Source: a bacterium (lineage in GTDB: Bacteria > Verrucomicrobiota > Verrucomicrobiae > Opitutales > Opitutaceae). Taken from it: a DNA stretch of 10,811 nt. The stretch is from the NCBI GenBank assembly GCA_021780625.1, contig JAJXYI010000192.1, forward strand, positions 1-10,811, given 5' to 3'. Under the pieces are notes generated by a model. It worked only from the letters and a program-made list of their open reading frames with translations, was not told where the DNA came from and searched no databases. Position 1 is the first letter of the stretch; each line of letters starts with the position of its first letter. Both the position numbers and the translations under genes were made by a program. This document shows, in pieces, positions 1 through 6,023 of the stretch.

Positions 1-848
1 CCGGCGACCGGGTCGTCATCTTCTCGCCCTTTTACGAAAACTACGTCGCCGACACGATCCTGTCGGGCGCCGAGCCGATCTATGTTCCGCTCCGTCCGCC
101 CGGGTTTGGCTTCGACGAGGACGAGCTTCGGCGCGCCTTTTCCCAAAAGCCCAAGGCCATCATCGTCTGCAATCCCTCCAACCCCTCCGGCAAGGTCTTC
201 ACACGCGGCGAACTCGAGTTCATCGCCCGCCTGGCTGAGGAACACGACACCTGGGTCATCACCGACGAGGTTTACGAGCACATCGTCTACAGCCCCTGCA
301 CGCATGTTTCGTTTGCAACGCTCCCGGGCATGTTCGATCGGACGATCACCTGCGGGTCGCTGTCGAAAACCTATTCGATCACCGGCTGGCGCCTCGGGCA
401 CGTCATCGCGTCGGCGGCGTTCATAGCGGAGGCCCGGAAGGTGCACGACTTTCTGACGGTGGGCGCCGCCGCACCTTTGCAGGAGGCTGCGATCACGGCC
501 CTGGAACTCCCCGACTCCTATTACGCCGAGCTTGCGTCCGGATACGCCGAGAAACGACGCCTGTTCCTCGAGACACTCGACCAGGTCGGCCTGACCTACA
601 CGCGGCCGGATGGTGCGTACTACGTGTTGGTCGACATTTCCGAATTCGGAGAACCCGACGACGTGAAGTTCGCCCACTGGCTGGTGCGTGAAGTCGGCGT
701 CGCCGGCGTGCCCGGTTCGAGTTTCTTCCGCGAACCGGTGCACCACCTCATCCGATTCCACTTCGCCAAGAAGCCCGAGACGCTGCGCGCCGCGGGCGAC
801 CGGCTGAAGGGACTTCGGGAAAAGGCGCGCCGGGGCATCACGCCCTAG
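1..848 (+). CDS. Class I/II PLP-dependent aminotransferase (3' part, start outside window)
   Basis: The gene is open from the first base (codons in phase with position 3) to a TAG at 846-848, giving about 281 residues. A full fold-type I aminotransferase is about 390, so roughly the first 110 residues are missing. Seen in order: an NPSNPSGKVF motif at about 171-200; ITDEVYEHIVY near 260-292, with the Asp and Tyr that contact the PLP pyridine ring; and SLSKTYSITGWRLG around 357-398, whose Lys (codon 366-368) should form the Schiff base. The C-terminal RFHFAKKPETL segment (Arg codon 753-755) carries the expected substrate-carboxylate arginine. These are signatures of the aspartate/aromatic aminotransferase branch. 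The family call is firm. The amino donor is inferred only, and an alanine- or LL-diaminopimelate-type specificity cannot be excluded. It converges on the DUF3347 gene with a 15-nt gap, and nothing links it functionally to the hydrogenase operon. Confidence 0.93.
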   Translation, partial: GDRVVIFSPFYENYVADTILSGAEPIYVPLRPPGFGFDEDELRRAFSQKPKAIIVCNPSNPSGKVFTRGELEFIARLAEEHDTWVITDEVYEHIVYSPCTHVSFATLPGMFDRTITCGSLSKTYSITGWRLGHVIASAAFIAEARKVHDFLTVGAAAPLQEAAITALELPDSYYAELASGYAEKRRLFLETLDQVGLTYTRPDGAYYVLVDISEFGEPDDVKFAHWLVREVGVAGVPGSSFFREPVHHLIRFHFAKKPETLRAAGDRLKGLREKARRGITP

Positions 849-854
849 GCGCGC
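821..854 (-). terminator. Probable intrinsic terminator of the DUF3347 gene, overlapping the aminotransferase stop
   Basis: GCGCGCC at 825-831 pairs perfectly with GGCGCGC at 848-854. Inside, GGGC (833-836) pairs with GCCC (842-845) around the loop ATCAC. Read on the minus strand, the stem is followed by CC-TTTT-CCC (824 downwards), a short U-tract as in a Rho-independent terminator. It lies about 10 nt after the minus-strand stop at 864-866. On the plus strand no T-run follows, so it is a weaker terminator for the aminotransferase. Confidence 0.5.
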
Positions 855-863
855 ACGGAAGGT

Positions 864-1358
864 TCACATCGGGCAACTGCCGCAGGACTGCGCGCTGTCG
901 GCCGCGTGGCTCACGACGCTCCCGCAGGTCTCGCCCATCTGGCCCATGTACGGATTGGAGACCTTGTCGGAGGTTTGGACCCACTGTGCGTTCTTGCCGT
1001 CGACGTGGAACATCGGACATTGCAGCACGTAGTACCCGGACTGACCCTGGACGATCTTCTCGGCGGACTTGCTGAGTTGGCCAAATGCCTGCCGCGCCTG
1101 GTCCAGAGATTGGGCGCTCGCGATCGCCTCGGCGGCCTTTTGATCCGCAATTTTGGCGGCGGCCTGCCTGGCACCGGCCAGATTGTCCGCGACGAGCGCG
1201 GCCCGGACGTCTTCATAGCTCGAGAGAAACGCCTTGTTAGCCGACGTGAGGTTCGCCGACGAGCCGCCCTCCGCGATCAAACGGGAACGGCCTGCGATCA
1301 GCGCCAGAGCCAGCACGGAAGTCAGGGTGATGAATTTGAGCAGTGTTTGAGGTTTCAT
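864..1358 (-). CDS. Exported DUF3347-like protein with Cys/Met/His metal-site-like motifs
   Basis: The product is 164 residues. I start it at the ATG complementary to 1356-1358 because this gives a textbook Sec signal peptide (MKPQ then a hydrophobic LLKFITLTSVLALALIAG stretch) and a GGAG about 10 nt upstream. The longer reading frame up to 1487 would bury the signal peptide. The mature part is a helical, Ala/Gln-rich region (about 40-105) followed by a block typical of DUF3347: YYVLQCPMFHVDG (109-121), a tryptophan (W126), NPYMGQM (135-141) and CG (145-146). C114, M116, H118, M138, M141 and C145 look like metal-coordinating residues. DUF3347 domains often accompany heavy-metal efflux and copper proteins, so periplasmic copper binding is a reasonable inference, not a proof. 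The tail ends in CGSCPM, adding a CxxC pair (159, 162). It is monocistronic and convergent with the aminotransferase. Confidence 0.8.
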   Translation of the reverse strand: MKPQTLLKFITLTSVLALALIAGRSRLIAEGGSSANLTSANKAFLSSYEDVRAALVADNLAGARQAAAKIADQKAAEAIASAQSLDQARQAFGQLSKSAEKIVQGQSGYYVLQCPMFHVDGKNAQWVQTSDKVSNPYMGQMGETCGSVVSHAADSAQSCGSCPM

Positions 1359-1417
1359 GATGAAGTCTCCAGTCGGCTTTGCCGCGGCCAACATGGCCTC
1401 GGCGGCCGTCAATGTCT

Positions 1418-1440
1418 GATAGTCGCGAGTCGCGATAATC
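1418..1440. promoter_or_regulatory. 23-bp interrupted palindrome upstream of the DUF3347 gene (possible operator)
   Basis: The sequence reads GAT-nn-TCGCGA-G-TCGCGA-nn-ATC, symmetric about position 1429 apart from two base pairs in each arm. It lies 60-82 nt upstream of the chosen start at 1358, a sensible place for a repressor or activator site. The family of regulator is not recognisable. Confidence 0.3.
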
Positions 1441-1672
1441 CCTCGCGCCTCTCCCGCGCCACCCGCCCACGCGGCCGTGGGTTCCACAAGAAGTAGCCTG
1501 CTTAATCCCAGTCATAACCCGGCCGCGGACGGCGGCTATGGGCGTGCGACGCAGCGAGGGAGAGCGGACCAGCTCCGCCGCCGACGGCTGCAGGCGCCTG
1601 TCCCCAAGTCGCGGCGCAGCGGTCTGTTACGGGATGGCGCTCCGCCCCGCCCTGCTCCCCCGCCCCACCGCG

Positions 1673-1693
1673 TGTATCCTGGCTTACGATACA
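1673..1693. promoter_or_regulatory. Inverted repeat TGTATC-N9-GATACA upstream of hdrC
   Basis: There are two perfect 6-bp arms (1673-1678 and 1688-1693) with a 9-nt spacer, and the flanking C/G at 1671 and 1695 also match symmetrically. The geometry resembles a dimeric regulator site such as LysR- or GntR-type operators. It lies about 150 nt upstream of the proposed hdrC start. No specific regulator can be named. Confidence 0.3.
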
Positions 1694-1717
1694 TGACCAG
1701 GACGTTCCTTCTGCCCG

Positions 1718-1734
1718 GCGGATACAAAATCCGC
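1718..1734. repeat. Small hairpin GCGGAT-ACAAA-ATCCGC
   Basis: A perfect 6-bp stem with a 5-nt A-rich loop sits 25 bp downstream of the TGTATC/GATACA repeat, and a GATACA occurs again inside it (1721-1726). A T-rich stretch follows at 1737-1750, but it is too broken for a convincing terminator. It could be an operator half-site pair or a leader hairpin. Confidence 0.25.
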
Positions 1735-1774
1735 GGCTTCTGTGTTCCTTCGCCGGTCGTCGTCGGGCAGCATT

Positions 1775-1786
1775 CTTATCGATAAG
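1775..1786. promoter_or_regulatory. Perfect 12-bp palindrome CTTATCGATAAG before hdrC
   Basis: This is an uninterrupted dyad of 12 bp, AT-rich in a GC-rich background, 55 bp upstream of the hdrC start used here. It abuts the GG of the possible sigma-54 element and could be an operator that blocks promoter access. A perfect 12-bp dyad is expected by chance at about one in eight regions of this size, so the support is modest. Confidence 0.3.
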
Positions 1787-1800
1787 GCCTCCGGGTTGCG
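1785..1800 (+). promoter_or_regulatory. Possible sigma-54-type (-24/-12) promoter of the hdr-mvh operon
   Basis: GG at 1786-1787 and GC at 1798-1799 are separated by exactly 10 nt, the spacing required of -24/-12 elements, and the -12 part reads TTGC. The match beyond GG, C and TTGC is poor. Transcription would start near 1810, leaving a leader of about 30 nt before the ATG at 1841. No better -35/-10 pair was found in this stretch. GG-N10-GC is not rare at this base composition, so this is a weak call. Confidence 0.22.
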
Positions 1801-1840
1801 CTATCCTCCGGAGCGTCTCCGGTTCTGTTCCAAGCGCGTC

Positions 1841-2569
1841 ATGTCCATCCTGCAAACAGGCGCCGACAAGCCCACGACGGCCCCTGCCCCCTCGCCGCCC
1901 AGGTCGGGATTTGTCCAGTCGGAAGCCCCCCTGCCGCCGCGCGAATCGCGCCTGCGGGCGCCGCCCGAACCGGCGATGAAAATCAAACGGACCATCAAGT
2001 ATGAGTCCGACCGGGTGAAGGGTTTCTGTGAGGAAATCATGCGCATCCCCGGCTGCGACCAGCTACAGGCGTGCATTCAATGCGGCACGTGCTCCGGGAT
2101 CTGCCCGCTGAGCATCTACATGGATTACACCCCACGGCGGGTGATCGCGCTGGTGCGCGCGGATTTCAAGAACGAGGTGCTGCGCAGCCACACGGTCTGG
2201 CTTTGCGCCTCGTGTTACGCCTGCACCGTGGAGTGTCCCCGCCAGATTCGCATCACGGACATCATGTACGGACTCAAGCAGCGCGCGATCAAGGAGGGCA
2301 TCTATCCGAGACATTTCCCGATTCCGGTCCTCGCACAGGAGTTTTCGAAGATGGTGCTGCGCAAGGGACGGATCACCGAGACGCTGCTCGTGATGCGCCT
2401 GTTCCTGAAGGCGAACTGGCGCGCTGTGCTTGGGTCGTGGCGCCTCGGCTTCGGCCTGATCCGCACGGGGCGGTTCGTGCTGCGGTCGGAGCGGATCGAA
2501 CGCCAGGACGAATTGCGTTCAATGCTCGCCGCCGATGACCGCGGGCGGAAACCGAAGGAGAAGCCATGA
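1841..2569 (+). CDS. hdrC: Heterodisulfide reductase-like subunit C (HdrC), two [4Fe-4S] clusters
   Basis: From the ATG at 1841 the product is 242 residues. Two four-cysteine motifs followed by proline are visible: CIQCGTCSGICP (C78, C81, C84, C88) and CASCYACTVECP (C122, C125, C128, C132). This is the ferredoxin-like pair by which HdrC passes electrons from HdrA to HdrB in the cytosol. The helical, basic C-terminus is as in the family. The start is uncertain. ATG 1976 (MKIKRTIKYES) would give 197 residues, close to the usual HdrC length of about 190, while 1841 adds 45 Pro/Ala-rich residues. I prefer 1841 because third-position G/C is strongly enriched between the two ATGs. Neither ATG has a clear Shine-Dalgarno, and a GTG at 1742 is also in frame. 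It is the first gene of the operon, and its stop overlaps the hdrB start (ATGA). Function is firm; the N-terminus is not. Confidence 0.9.
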   Translation: MSILQTGADKPTTAPAPSPPRSGFVQSEAPLPPRESRLRAPPEPAMKIKRTIKYESDRVKGFCEEIMRIPGCDQLQACIQCGTCSGICPLSIYMDYTPRRVIALVRADFKNEVLRSHTVWLCASCYACTVECPRQIRITDIMYGLKQRAIKEGIYPRHFPIPVLAQEFSKMVLRKGRITETLLVMRLFLKANWRAVLGSWRLGFGLIRTGRFVLRSERIERQDELRSMLAADDRGRKPKEKP

Positions 2570-3453
2570 ACTACAGCTACTTTCCCGGATGTTCGCTCAA
2601 GGGGCTCGGTCGGGCCTACGAGGAGTCGCTCCTGCCGGTCATGCGGCACCTCGGCGTGACCATGACCGAGCTGCCCGACTGGAACTGCTGCGGGGCGACC
2701 GCCTACATGTCGGTCGACGAGCGCCAGGCCTCGATCCTCGCCGCTCGAAACCTCGCCATCGCGGAGAAGCTCGGCGGGCACGACCTCGTCACCCCCTGCA
2801 GCGCCTGCTACCTCGTGCTCAACAAGACCAAGCACTACCTGCGGGAGACGCCTTCGATGCGCGCGGACGTCCAGGAGGCGCTGGGACGCGCGCACCTTTC
2901 CTACCATGGCGAGACCAAGGTGCGGCATCCGCTCGACGTGCTCGTCAACGACGTCGGCCTCGACGCGATCCGCGAGAAGGTCGTGCGCCCCCTGACGGGG
3001 CTGAAGGTGGCGCCCTACTACGGCTGCCAGCTCGTGCGTCCGTATTCGACCTTCGACGACGCGTGGAACCCGACGAGCATGGACCGGCTCATGACGACCC
3101 TGGGGGCCGAGGTCGTGCATTTCCCGCTGAAGACCAAGTGCTGCGGGGCGAGCCTCACGGGGACCGTGCCCGAGGCCGGGTTGCGCCTGACTTACATCCT
3201 CCTGCGCGAGGCGGTCCGGCGGCGGGCGGACGTGATCTCGACCATCTGTCCGCTCTGCCAGTTCAACCTCGACGCCTACCACGGCCAGATCGAGCGTCGC
3301 TGGGGCAAGGTCCGCGTCGCCACCGTCTATTTCACCCAGCTCATGGGCCTCGCCTTCGGGTTGTCGCCCGCCGAGCTGGGCCTCAACCGAAACTTCATCC
3401 CGATGGCGCCGCTCGCGAACGCGGCGCGTCCGGCGGAGGCCCCCACGTCATGA
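2566..3453 (+). CDS. hdrB: Heterodisulfide reductase-like subunit B (HdrB), two CCG domains
   Basis: The product is 295 residues, the normal HdrB length. It contains two complete cysteine-rich CCG domains: C9, C41-C42, C78/C81, and C154, C192-C193, C228/C231. In methanogen HdrB these bind two noncubane [4Fe-4S] clusters that reduce the disulfide CoM-S-S-CoB, so this is the expected substrate-reducing subunit. All ten cysteines are present, so the site should be functional. In a bacterium the substrate must be another disulfide or an as yet unknown acceptor (inference). The start is well fixed: AAGGAG at 2555-2560 lies 5 nt before the ATG, which overlaps the hdrC TGA as ATGA. It likewise overlaps hdrA by ATGA at its end, which implies translational coupling of the three subunits. 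Confidence 0.95.
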   Translation: MNYSYFPGCSLKGLGRAYEESLLPVMRHLGVTMTELPDWNCCGATAYMSVDERQASILAARNLAIAEKLGGHDLVTPCSACYLVLNKTKHYLRETPSMRADVQEALGRAHLSYHGETKVRHPLDVLVNDVGLDAIREKVVRPLTGLKVAPYYGCQLVRPYSTFDDAWNPTSMDRLMTTLGAEVVHFPLKTKCCGASLTGTVPEAGLRLTYILLREAVRRRADVISTICPLCQFNLDAYHGQIERRWGKVRVATVYFTQLMGLAFGLSPAELGLNRNFIPMAPLANAARPAEAPTS

Positions 3454-5441
3454 CCGGCGACAACCACGGCGAGCTCCGGATCGGCTACTACATCTGCCAC
3501 TGCGGGCACAACATCGCCGGCGTGATCGACTGCGCCGAGGTCGCCCGACGGATGGCCCTGATGCCGGGCGTGATCGTGTCGCGCGATTACAAATACATGT
3601 GCTCGGAGCCAGGCCAGGAACTCCTGAGGCAGGACATCCGGGCGCAGGGTCTGAACCGCGTCGTCGTCGCCTCCTGCTCGCCGCTCCTGCACGAGCACAC
3701 CTTCCGCTCGGCGATCGAGGACGCGGGGCTCAATCCCTACCATTTCCAGATGGTGAACATCCGGGAGCACGCCTCGTGGGTCCACACCGACGGCGTGGCC
3801 GCCACGGAAAAGGCGGCCGACCTTTCCCGCGCCGCGATCCTGAGGGTCCGGCATCACCGGGCTCTGGAGACCGTGCGAGTGCCCATCAATCCGGCCGTGC
3901 TCATCGTGGGTGGCGGCATCGCGGGTATCCACGCCGCCCTGACGCTGGCCAACGCGGGCAAGCAGGTGTTTCTCGTCGAGCGCGAGCCGAGCATCGGCGG
4001 GCACATGGCGAAGTTCGACAAGACCTTCCCGACGCTCGATTGCGCCGCGTGCATCCTCACCCCCAAGATGTCCGCCGTGCGCGCCCACGAGGGCATCACG
4101 CTCTGGACCTACTCCGAGGTCGCGAAGGTCGACGGATACGTCGGCAACTACACCGTCACGGTGCGCCGGCGTCCGCGCTACGTGAACGAGGATCTCTGCA
4201 TCGGGTGCCAGGAGTGCATCAGTGCGTGCGTGTATCGCGAGGCGAAGTTTCCCGACGAATTCAACCTCGGGCTCGGCCGGCGGAAGCCGGTGTACATCCC
4301 GTTCCCCCAGGCCGTGCCGCAGGTGGTCGTGATCGATCCCGAGCGCTGCCTCGAGTTGAAGACCGGTCGCTGCAAGAAGACCTGCGTGGAGGCTTGCGCG
4401 GACCGGGGCGCCATCGATTTCACCCAGACCGAGACGCTCGAGACCATTCAGGTGGGCACGATCATCGTGGCGACCGGCTTCAAGCTCTTCGACGCGAAAC
4501 GTATTCCGCAGTACGGATACGGACTCTATCCCAACGTGGTCACCTCGCTCGAGCTGGAGCGACTCGTGACCAGCTCGGGTCCGACCAGCGGGGAGATCCG
4601 CCTGCGCGACGGAAGCGTCCCGAAGTCGGTGGGCTTCATCCTCTGCGTCGGCTCGCGCGACGTCCGGACCAATCGCTGGTGTTCGCGCACCTGCTGCATG
4701 CACTCGATGAAACTCGCACAGCTCATGCGCGAGCACACGGGGGCCGACGTAACGGTTTTCTACATCGACATCCGGGCTCCGGGCAAGGGCTGCGAGGAGT
4801 TTTACGACCGCTCGCTCAAGGAGGGCATCCAGTTCGTCCGCGGGCGCGTGGCGGAGGTGACCGACTGGGCTCTCGCGCCCGAGGAGGAAGGCAAGCTGGT
4901 GATCCGCGTGGAGGACACCCTTGCCGCGTTCGTGCGACGCATTCCGGTAGACATGATCGTGCTGGCGGTCGGCATGGAGCCGCAGGCGGACGCGCAGGCC
5001 GTGCGGCGGCTGTTCAACATGAGCTGCGGCACGGAGGGCTGGTTCCTTGAGAAACACCCGAAGCTGGCCCCGGTGAGCACGTTCACCGACGGCGTGTTCA
5101 TCGCGGGCTGCTGCCAGGGGCCCAAGGACATTCCCGACAGCATCGCCCAGGCGGGCGCGGCCGCCGCCGAGGCCATGGCGCTGATCGACCGGGGATACAT
5201 CGAACAGGAGCCGAACACCGCGCGCGTCCTCGACGACTGCTGCGGCTGCAAGTCCTGCGTGCCACTCTGTCCCTACAACGCGATCACCTTCGACGAGGCC
5301 TCCCGCAAGGCCGTCATCAACGCCGCGCTTTGCAAGGGCTGCGGCACTTGCGCGGGCTCGTGCCCCTCCGGATCGATCACACAGAACCTCTTCGATGACG
5401 ACGAGGTGTTCAGCGAAATCGAGGGGCTTCTTCACGCCTGA
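3450..5441 (+). CDS. hdrA: Heterodisulfide reductase-like subunit A (HdrA), FAD and multiple [4Fe-4S] clusters
   Basis: The product is 663 residues, matching stand-alone HdrA. Seen in order: an N-terminal domain beginning YYICHCGHNIAG (C16, C18); a thioredoxin-reductase-like FAD fold with VGGGIAG (153-159) and the HdrA hallmark IGGHMAKFDKTFPTLDCAAC; and an inserted ferredoxin domain (C250, C253, C256, C260; C300, C308, C312, C316). These are followed by CVGSRD...CSRTCC (C399, C411, C415, C416), the extra cluster site known from methanogen HdrA, and a C-terminal 2[4Fe-4S] ferredoxin (C597, C600, C603, C607; C628, C631, C634, C638). In known complexes its FAD splits an electron pair between ferredoxin and HdrC/HdrB. 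The ATG overlaps the hdrB stop (ATGA), with GGAGG at 3435-3439. The same frame is open upstream through hdrB, but that part is a shadow. Its TGA is followed in frame by mvhD. Confidence 0.96.
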   Translation: MTGDNHGELRIGYYICHCGHNIAGVIDCAEVARRMALMPGVIVSRDYKYMCSEPGQELLRQDIRAQGLNRVVVASCSPLLHEHTFRSAIEDAGLNPYHFQMVNIREHASWVHTDGVAATEKAADLSRAAILRVRHHRALETVRVPINPAVLIVGGGIAGIHAALTLANAGKQVFLVEREPSIGGHMAKFDKTFPTLDCAACILTPKMSAVRAHEGITLWTYSEVAKVDGYVGNYTVTVRRRPRYVNEDLCIGCQECISACVYREAKFPDEFNLGLGRRKPVYIPFPQAVPQVVVIDPERCLELKTGRCKKTCVEACADRGAIDFTQTETLETIQVGTIIVATGFKLFDAKRIPQYGYGLYPNVVTSLELERLVTSSGPTSGEIRLRDGSVPKSVGFILCVGSRDVRTNRWCSRTCCMHSMKLAQLMREHTGADVTVFYIDIRAPGKGCEEFYDRSLKEGIQFVRGRVAEVTDWALAPEEEGKLVIRVEDTLAAFVRRIPVDMIVLAVGMEPQADAQAVRRLFNMSCGTEGWFLEKHPKLAPVSTFTDGVFIAGCCQGPKDIPDSIAQAGAAAAEAMALIDRGYIEQEPNTARVLDDCCGCKSCVPLCPYNAITFDEASRKAVINAALCKGCGTCAGSCPSGSITQNLFDDDEVFSEIEGLLHA

Positions 5442-5456
5442 GACCTCGTCCGCTCA

Positions 5457-6023
5457 ATGCCGCCTTCGTCCATCCCATCCGCCATTCGAATGAACGCCGC
5501 CCAACCATCGCCTGCAGTCCCCCACACCTGGTCGCCGCGCATCGTGGCGTTCTTCTGCAATTGGTGCACCTACACGGCCGCGGATTTGGCGGGCGTGTCC
5601 CGGATGAAATATGCGCCGAGCGTCCGCGTGGTACGGCTCATGTGCTCGGGGCGACTCGATCCGCAGTTCATCCTCGACGCCCTCGCTCACGGGGCGGACG
5701 GCGTGCTCATCGGCGGCTGCCATCCGGGCGACTGCCACTATGCCGACGGGAACACGAAGATGCTGCGGCGATTTCGCATGCTTCGGCGGCTCCTTGCCCA
5801 GCTCGGATACGACGAACTGCGCGTGCGTCTCGAGTGGATCTCGGCCGCGGAGGGCGATCGCGTCCGGGCCGTCGTCAATGAAATGACCGAGCAGATCCGC
5901 GCGCTCGGTCCCCTGAACCTCCCCGGCCGCTTCGCCGAGTGGGATCTCGAGCTCTCCCGTGCCGAAACCGAACCGCGCACGGCGACAACGTCCGCAAAGG
6001 AGGTCTCCCATGCCCAGACCTAA
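5457..6023 (+). CDS. mvhD: MvhD/FlpD-type [2Fe-2S] electron-transfer subunit
   Basis: The product is 188 residues. The MvhD/FlpD family core is plain: FFCNWCTYTAADLAGVSR (32-49), RLMCSGRLDP (60-69), GADGVLIGGCHPGDCHY (79-95) and LEWISAAEG (125-133). The conserved cysteines are C34, C37, C63, C88 and C93, of which four are expected to hold a [2Fe-2S] cluster. MvhD connects the hydrogenase to HdrA. It is longer than the methanogen protein (about 140) at both ends; the C-terminal 30 residues look disordered. The start is uncertain: ATG 5457 and ATG 5490 both precede the core and neither has a Shine-Dalgarno. The gene is in the same frame as hdrA, separated only by the TGA and five sense codons, and HdrA-MvhD fusions are known in other organisms. 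It overlaps mvhG by 14 nt. Confidence 0.93.
   Translation: MPPSSIPSAIRMNAAQPSPAVPHTWSPRIVAFFCNWCTYTAADLAGVSRMKYAPSVRVVRLMCSGRLDPQFILDALAHGADGVLIGGCHPGDCHYADGNTKMLRRFRMLRRLLAQLGYDELRVRLEWISAAEGDRVRAVVNEMTEQIRALGPLNLPGRFAEWDLELSRAETEPRTATTSAKEVSHAQT
5996..6004 (+). promoter_or_regulatory. Strong Shine-Dalgarno of mvhG
   Basis: AAAGGAGGT lies 5 nt before the ATG at 6010, an almost perfect anti-16S match. It fixes the mvhG start inside the end of mvhD and rules out the in-frame upstream ATG at 5959. It is by far the best ribosome-binding site in the operon. Confidence 0.85.

Larger units (their letters stand above)
1359..1840. other. Divergent intergenic region between the DUF3347 gene and hdrC
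   Basis: This stretch of about 480 bp has no convincing gene; the short reading frames crossing it show no recognisable domain. It must carry the promoters for the DUF3347 gene (leftward) and the hdr-mvh operon (rightward). It holds several inverted repeats, listed separately: 1418-1440, 1466-1481 (CCCACG-CGGC-CGTGGG), 1673-1693, 1718-1734 and 1775-1786. CTCCGG also occurs three times (from 1789, 1806 and 1817) just ahead of hdrC. Between about 1500 and 1665 I see nothing beyond GC-rich sequence. A GTG at 1742 is in frame with hdrC and gives a longer possible start, so the right-hand 100 bp could be coding. Confidence 0.6.

Noticed and set aside
906..1496. 196-codon plus-strand frame opposite the DUF3347 gene.
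   Set aside because: The minus-strand frame has a signal peptide, a ribosome site and family motifs. The plus-strand product is Arg/Gly-rich shadow sequence.
2302..3282. 326-codon open frame on the minus strand opposite hdrB.
   Set aside because: It shadows HdrB, which has all ten CCG-domain cysteines and coupled start and stop codons.
2535..3449. Upstream in-frame extension of hdrA through hdrB, giving a 968-residue protein.
   Set aside because: The extra 305 residues are out-of-frame HdrB. The hdrA start at 3450 has ATGA overlap, a GGAGG upstream and the usual family length.
3327..5435. 702-codon open frame on the minus strand opposite hdrA.
   Set aside because: It is an antisense shadow typical of high-GC genes. 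The plus strand encodes an unmistakable HdrA with all cluster motifs, and the antisense product is His/Arg/Val-rich without any domain.
5439..5441. TGA between hdrA and mvhD as a selenocysteine codon.
   Set aside because: Selenocysteine in Hdr/Mvh proteins replaces catalytic or ligand cysteines. This position is a linker with no conserved cysteine, and no obvious SECIS-like hairpin follows. Simple termination or readthrough is likelier.
5959..6009. Earlier in-frame ATG for mvhG (17 extra residues).
   Set aside because: AAAGGAGGT lies 5 nt before ATG 6010, and the extra residues are a basic shadow of the mvhD end.
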